Shown here: positions 14,836 to 18,490 of the stretch, piece by piece
Layout: each line of letters begins with the position of its first letter
Numbering within the stretch: position 1 is the first letter of the stretch
Assembly: GCF_000378445.1 (NCBI RefSeq)
Contig: NZ_KB899765.1
Span: forward strand, 1 to 18,490
Source of the DNA: Deinococcus aquatilis DSM 23025
Lineage (GTDB): Bacteria > Deinococcota > Deinococci > Deinococcales > Deinococcaceae
Direction of reading: 5' to 3'
Length of the DNA stretch: 18,490 bases
The notes under the pieces: model-generated
Database searches by the model: none
Told to the model about the DNA's origin: nothing
What the model saw: the letters and a program-made list of their open reading frames with translations, nothing else
Translations under genes and position numbers: made by a program

Positions 14836-16430
14836 TGGAAAGCAGACGACAGCTGTATGACGATCCCAATTCGCCGCCCACATTTGTTGGAACGCGGGCA
14901 TTCACACTGTTCCAGTACGTCATCGTGCCGACGCTACGAGTGGTTGAAGCCTGGAATGACTCGCCTATTGTGACGCCTGAGCAGGGCACAAATCGCCACC
15001 GGATCACCCGGTTGCTGCGCAGCACCAGTGATCATTGGGCGGACAGCGATGTTCGGAAACCAGGTGCCCTGGAGGCGCAGGCGCGGCAACTGCTCGCTGA
15101 GACAACGGTGGGCAGTCTGGCCTGCGAGTGCCGCATCACGACCTTGCTTTGCCAAGCTGTGCAGCTGGCCCACCTTGAGAAAGCAGGCGTGGCTGCCCGC
15201 TGTTTCGCGGTGGCCCTCGTCCTCGAGTCTTGGATTCCTGAAGCCACAACTCCATCCCGCGAGATTTTCCCCTCCAGTTACAGTCAGGGGCACCTCTCTG
15301 AGCGGCCCTCAGATTTTATGGTCTGCTGCGTATTGGGCGAGCTCTCGGATTTGCCCGCCGTCGTCGATCCACTCGGCTTGATTGACCGGATCGAAAATGC
15401 GAAGTCTGCAGTGGCCGAGGCCGATACTCTGGGTGATCCCCTCAGGGAGCTGTCGACTGGGTTGCCAGAGTCCGATGCTCACGGGATATGGGGAGCCAAT
15501 CTATACCGGACTCAGCGCTTGCTGTACAAGCGGCTGTTCTACTCCGCTGAGCTTGATGTCGACTGGGGCATCGCTCGATTTTTTGACATTGAATTGTACC
15601 AGAGCCTGGAGTGGTCAGCGGAAATACTGAGCAGTTGGTCAGTTGCTCCGAACCAGACGGCCTGGTCGCCGGATGACCTGGGACCACGCGTCTTGAGGGC
15701 GATGGAAGTGGAGACCGCCTTAGTGGAAGGCATCCGCTTGGCGCAGAGACTAAAACGCAGCCCCGCGGCAGTTCGGCCCGGCGAGATGGCCGGGATGGCC
15801 CGCCTTTTGCAGTCAATGTGCCTGAAAGAGATGCAGCAATTGGAGTTGACCCCGAAACCGCTGCAGGGCTGGAGTCTTGAGCACGCGGCCACACCATTGT
15901 CGGCCCTGATGATGGCTGTCCGGGTACTGGAAGCTGACACGGCCTGGGGTCTTAACTTCGTGTTGGCGGCCGCCCAAGCTTGGGCGGAACTGAGTTCAGG
16001 AGAGGCAGAAGATCAGGAGCGGTGTTGGCCACGTCCGCAGTGGGTCATCCTGCGGGATCTCGCTCTGTACCGCTGCTTGCACCTGTTGTCGACCCTGCAG
16101 TTTTCACCCCTGGTGACCCTTGGTCTTCAGTCTCAACCGAGAGTATTGGTCATCCCTTCTCCATCCGAAATCCGTGAGGTCGCAAGTGAATTGTTGGGGT
16201 TGTCCAAACAGGCAGTGACCCTTACCCCGGACGTCACTGACCAATCACGCTCGCCGGGTGTCTGGTGGAAGATGACGCAGGAGGCACTGTGGACTGCGCT
16301 GCTCTGTCCTTTGGCTTCGGCTGTCCAACCTGAGTGCCTGCAGGCTGACCGCTTCTTGGGACACGCACTTGAAGAGCTTGCCAAGTCTCTGGAGCGGCCA
16401 CACCAACAAGTCGTCGTGGACAGAAGTTGA
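14835..16430 (+). CDS. Unknown helical protein, cassette copy 2 (531 aa)
   Basis: Homologue of 6807-8363 with the same unknown family. The ATG at 14835 is chosen by the TAAAAT box seven bases upstream; the longer frame from 14739 would overlap the divergent regulator. Blocks held in common include YDDP, LFxxVIVPxL, EAQARQLLAE, CFAVALVLESWIP, GELSDLPAVVDPLGLIDRIE, WGANLY, MCLKEMQQLELTPKP, WPRPQWVILRDLALYRCL, LQFSPLVTLG, EIREVASELL and EALWTALLCPLASA. Copy 2 has small insertions, notably after the conserved SWIP segment and before FFDIELYQSLEW. There are many invariant Trp and Leu but no catalytic signature that I can name. The copies have diverged too far to be a recent duplication, which suggests that both are maintained by selection or arrived separately. 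Confidence 0.8.
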   Translation: MESRRQLYDDPNSPPTFVGTRAFTLFQYVIVPTLRVVEAWNDSPIVTPEQGTNRHRITRLLRSTSDHWADSDVRKPGALEAQARQLLAETTVGSLACECRITTLLCQAVQLAHLEKAGVAARCFAVALVLESWIPEATTPSREIFPSSYSQGHLSERPSDFMVCCVLGELSDLPAVVDPLGLIDRIENAKSAVAEADTLGDPLRELSTGLPESDAHGIWGANLYRTQRLLYKRLFYSAELDVDWGIARFFDIELYQSLEWSAEILSSWSVAPNQTAWSPDDLGPRVLRAMEVETALVEGIRLAQRLKRSPAAVRPGEMAGMARLLQSMCLKEMQQLELTPKPLQGWSLEHAATPLSALMMAVRVLEADTAWGLNFVLAAAQAWAELSSGEAEDQERCWPRPQWVILRDLALYRCLHLLSTLQFSPLVTLGLQSQPRVLVIPSPSEIREVASELLGLSKQAVTLTPDVTDQSRSPGVWWKMTQEALWTALLCPLASAVQPECLQADRFLGHALEELAKSLERPHQQVVVDRS

Positions 16431-16818
16431 TGTCAGCGGCTGGAAATGCCCTCAGGATGCTGCTGAGGGGCCATCCCCGCCTCACTTCACGGCCGCCTTT
16501 ACCCTGTTCTTGGAAGTGCGTTGAGCTGCCGCCCGATTGTGCCTGTTCGCCGTGTTTTGGAAGGGCAGAACGGCGGCCAGAGACAACAAACATGAGTGGG
16601 ACACCAAGCGGCAACCCATGTCATGACACAGGTTCAGGGTGGCCTGGGAGCCTGCCTTCGTCTCTGGTCAGTACTGCCCAGTTTTTGGGCGTACTCAAGC
16701 AACACAATCCGTCATGCCTCTCTTGGTAGAGATCAATGGGCGCAATGAATGGCTACGTCACCAGAAGCTGCGCGGCTACATTCACACGGCCTTCGTACCA
16801 AAATTTAGAAAGGTACCC
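16431..16818. other. Gene-free stretch between cassette 2 and the second iteron array
   Basis: No convincing gene. A long plus-strand frame opening at 16639 owes its length to the iterons further on and is rejected. A short peptide-like segment around 16714-16800 is not recognisable. No terminator is obvious after the 531-residue gene. Confidence 0.4.
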
Positions 16819-17139
16819 CGTTCCGAGTGTGTGATTTGCTTTTCAAATACACCGTTCTCACTGTGTGATTTACTCAGAATATTCCGTCCAGGAGACAGAA
16901 TGACTTGTCTGCCGTACTCAGTGTGTGGTTTACCGCGGCTGCTACCGTTCCCAGTGCGTGGTTTGGGGCCAGTCTGCCGTACCGAGTGTGTGGATGGTGG
17001 GTTCCTTGCTGCCGGTGCGAGTGTGTGGTTCCCCGGGTACTCAGTGTGTGGTTTTGGCTCCCCACCAGGTACTGAGTGTGTGGAAAGTCGGAGATATTGC
17101 CGTACTGAGTGTGTGGGAAATACCGTACTTAGTGTGTGG
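16819..17139 (+). repeat. Iteron array of replicon 2 (ten copies), probable oriV
   Basis: Ten direct repeats near CCGTACTGAGTGTGTGG. The ends of the AGTGTGTG core fall at 16833, 16867 (variant), 16927, 16960 (variant), 16992, 17027, 17050, 17082, 17115 and 17138. Steps are 34, 60, 33, 32, 35, 23, 32, 33 and 23 bases, again near whole helical turns and close to the 33 and 25 steps of replicon 1, although the repeat sequence is unrelated. The array lies directly upstream of rep2, the standard place for an origin and autoregulatory site. Confidence 0.85.
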
Positions 17140-17179
17140 AAAATGGCCCGGAAGTCTGTGTCAGACGATTGTCGCCCCT

Positions 17180-17260
17180 TTCCCTGTTGTTGTTATCAAT
17201 CAATTCTTTTAAACATCTTTTATCAGTAAAGAAAAACAACAATCAGCACGCAGTTCTCGA
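17180..17260. other. AT-rich leader, candidate origin-opening region of replicon 2
   Basis: Between the iterons and rep2 lies an AT-rich stretch with GTTGTTGTTATCAATCAATT, then TTCTTTTAAAC and AAAAACAACAA. The order GTTGTTG, CAA, TTCTTTTxAA resembles the leader of repA1 despite different iterons. It is a plausible melting region and promoter for rep2. Confidence 0.45.
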
Positions 17261-17297
17261 GGCCACCGTTAGAATCGGGCCACCCAGGGGGTTGCAG

Positions 17298-18236
17298 GTG
17301 AAGAAGACCAAATCCAATACGGCGCTGACATATCACGAAGAACTCAACATCGCCCACAAGGGTCTCGTGAGCATCCAACGCCAGATCCCCGGCAACTTCA
17401 TCACCTGGAGCCGCACCTTTGAGCGCAACGGCATTCCAAGTGAGGTGGTCTGTAAAGCCCTCCCGGATTACGGCGTTCCGCATGGCATCGACAATGACGT
17501 CCTCTTGGCGATCCAAGAGGCCTTCATGGAACAGGGCTGTCCGGAAGACAACCGGGTGCGGGTGAGCATGTACCGCCTCTTGCAGCTGTGCGGCATGGAA
17601 GACGACGGCAACCGCCGCAGGGACGTTCGCCGTTCTCTTGACCGCCTGCGTTCCACCACCTACTGGATGAGTGAACTCTGGCGCAACCACAGCAAAGGTC
17701 ACTGGACGACGGCCACTTTCAATCTGGTGGCCGGTTTGGCGTATGAGCGGGATCTGGATGACCCGGACAGTGCCCGGCGGCTGGTCATCACTCTGGCGGA
17801 AGAGATTGCAGGCAGCATCCGTGACGGATACGTCAAGCCGGTACGGCTTGAAGTGTTGCGGATGCTGAATCAACCCGCGCGGGCTGCCTACCGGGTGCTG
17901 GACGCCCTGAGACACCATCCAGAAGATCCGGATCAGCGAACTGACGTGCTGCAGATCAACCTGATGGATCTGGCAGTCCATTTTGGCCTGACCAGCGACC
18001 GGCCCGAAATCATTCGCCGCAGCCTTGACCCGATTCACGAAGAACTGACCAACATCAAGGTACTCAGCCGGGTAGACCTCCATGGACGCGGCAAAAAACA
18101 GGAAGTGACCTACCAACGGATGAATCTGTTGGCTTCTCAGGCAACGCTTGCGTTGACAACCGCTACGTTGATGCCTGAAGGGACGGCCCGTCCCAGAATG
18201 TTGCGTGCGGCATTCACATCGGCGTTCTCCGTATGA
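17298..18236 (+). CDS. Plasmid replication initiator RepA2, C-terminus lost to IS insertion
   Basis: A 312-residue Rep of the same family as 1502-2872. The GTG at 17298 follows AGGGGG with a 6-base gap and gives MKKTKSN with YHEELN soon after, matching DELN of RepA1; the longer frame from 17136 starts inside an iteron and is rejected. Shared blocks are YGVPHGIDND (59-68), CPEDN, RRSLDRLRSTTYWMSELW, VITLAEEIAGSIRDGYVKP, NQPARAAYRVLDALRH, and HEELTNIKVLSRVDLHGRG. Homology stops at about residue 273 (VTYQR). The last ~38 codons read antisense through the end of tnpB and are foreign. RepA1 has ~180 more residues past this point, so RepA2 has probably lost its C-terminal domain. The protein may be inactive, or may bind iterons without initiating. 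Confidence 0.82.
   Translation: MKKTKSNTALTYHEELNIAHKGLVSIQRQIPGNFITWSRTFERNGIPSEVVCKALPDYGVPHGIDNDVLLAIQEAFMEQGCPEDNRVRVSMYRLLQLCGMEDDGNRRRDVRRSLDRLRSTTYWMSELWRNHSKGHWTTATFNLVAGLAYERDLDDPDSARRLVITLAEEIAGSIRDGYVKPVRLEVLRMLNQPARAAYRVLDALRHHPEDPDQRTDVLQINLMDLAVHFGLTSDRPEIIRRSLDPIHEELTNIKVLSRVDLHGRGKKQEVTYQRMNLLASQATLALTTATLMPEGTARPRMLRAAFTSAFSV
18113..18132 (-). repeat. Small hairpin at the probable IS end
   Basis: CCAAC at 18113-18117 and GTTGG at 18128-18132 pair across ten bases, just beyond the tnpB stop (18139-18137) and at the point where RepA2 homology ends. IS200/IS605-type elements have subterminal hairpins rather than terminal inverted repeats, so this may be the right-end hairpin. 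The stem is short and the assignment is tentative. Confidence 0.4.
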
Positions 18237-18490
18237 CCGCACTGCTGGCACACAAAGCGAGACTGGCTGAGCCTGTTCGCTTTGCTGACGTACCCGCACT
18301 GATTGCAGCCCTGGGAGGTATACCGAGGATCGACCCGCACAATTCTCCGAGCGGCACATTCTGCCTTCTGGGAGAGAAGCGAAAAGAACTGACTCCAGCC
18401 GACGTCGTGAATGCTGCGGGCCAGATTGCCCCGCCCCATGCCGCCGACGTTCAAATCTTCGTGGGCGATCAGATCGTTTTCTCTGACCAG
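18137..18490 (-). CDS. tnpB: TnpB (IS200/IS605 family), C-terminal 117 residues, cut by window edge
   Basis: The minus frame is open from the window edge to a TGA at 18137. It shows the TnpB C-terminal half of the RuvC nuclease: LIAHEDLNVGGM with the catalytic Glu, the helix SIHDVGWSQFFSLLSQKAE, VRVDPRYTSQ, a four-Cys zinc ribbon (CNQCG and later CQQCG), and NADVNAARNIL with the last catalytic Asp. TnpB is an RNA-guided DNA nuclease; its guide RNA spans the gene's 3' end and the element's right end and takes its target sequence from flanking DNA. The visible part looks intact. Whether a TnpA transposase accompanies it lies outside the window. Confidence 0.9.
   Translation of the reverse strand: MVRENDLIAHEDLNVGGMGRGNLARSIHDVGWSQFFSLLSQKAECAARRIVRVDPRYTSQGCNQCGYVSKANRLSQSRFVCQQCGHTENADVNAARNILGRAVPSGINVAVVNASVA

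Noticed and set aside
16639..17229. Long plus-strand open frame with repeated TECV/SVCG peptides
   Set aside because: Its length and peptide repeats come from reading through the iteron array; no ribosome site or family resemblance.
17223..18359. 378-residue minus-strand open frame opposite rep2
   Set aside because: Antisense shadow; rep2 aligns with repA1 and TnpB occupies another frame at its end.

Overview
The window looks like part of a multi-replicon plasmid, or a plasmid-derived region, of a Deinococcus-type bacterium. The reasons are the GC-rich composition, two large replication initiators of the plasmid RepA type (replication initiator protein A family) each beside its own iteron array, insertion-sequence remnants of kinds common in Deinococcus, and several promoters whose -10 box sits 5 to 7 bases before the start codon. 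That last feature implies leaderless mRNAs, a known habit of this genus. The genus call is an inference; no rRNA, tRNA or chromosomal marker is present.

Layout. 1-191: 5' end of a transposase running off the left edge (minus). 254-1083: divergent pair of a JAB/MPN-like protein of unknown activity and an XRE regulator, sharing two overlapping palindromes. 1502-3398: replicon 1, with an intact 456-residue RepA (minus), an AT-rich leader and eleven iterons of two alternating types. 3399-4620: no convincing gene, but two perfect hairpins and a stray iteron-like pair. 4621-5482: divergent XRE regulator and GNAT-like protein. 5828-6232: transposase remnant. 6477-8363: divergent XRE regulator and a 518-residue protein of unknown function. 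8529-10017: UvrD-type helicase broken by a nonsense codon and a frameshift. 10155-10403: small hypothetical gene. 10404-11540: gene-free, holding a third iteron-like array without a rep gene. 11541-13623: a gene broken by two frameshifts (possibly replication-relaxation-like) and a protein with a basic tail. 14519-16430: a second, diverged copy of the XRE plus ~530-residue protein cassette. 16819-18236: replicon 2, with ten iterons of another sequence and a RepA that loses its C-terminus where an IS200/IS605-type element begins. 18137-18490: 3' part of that element's tnpB.

How it fits together. RepA1 with its iterons is the only complete replication module. Replicon 2 and the orphan third array look like relics of other plasmids fused to this one. 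The most interesting content is the duplicated cassette: a small XRE regulator, a shared 10-bp inverted-repeat operator over a leaderless promoter, and a large helical Trp/Leu-rich protein without a recognised domain. Two other divergent XRE/accessory pairs in the same window have a comparable promoter layout, so repressor-guarded accessory genes are a theme of this element.
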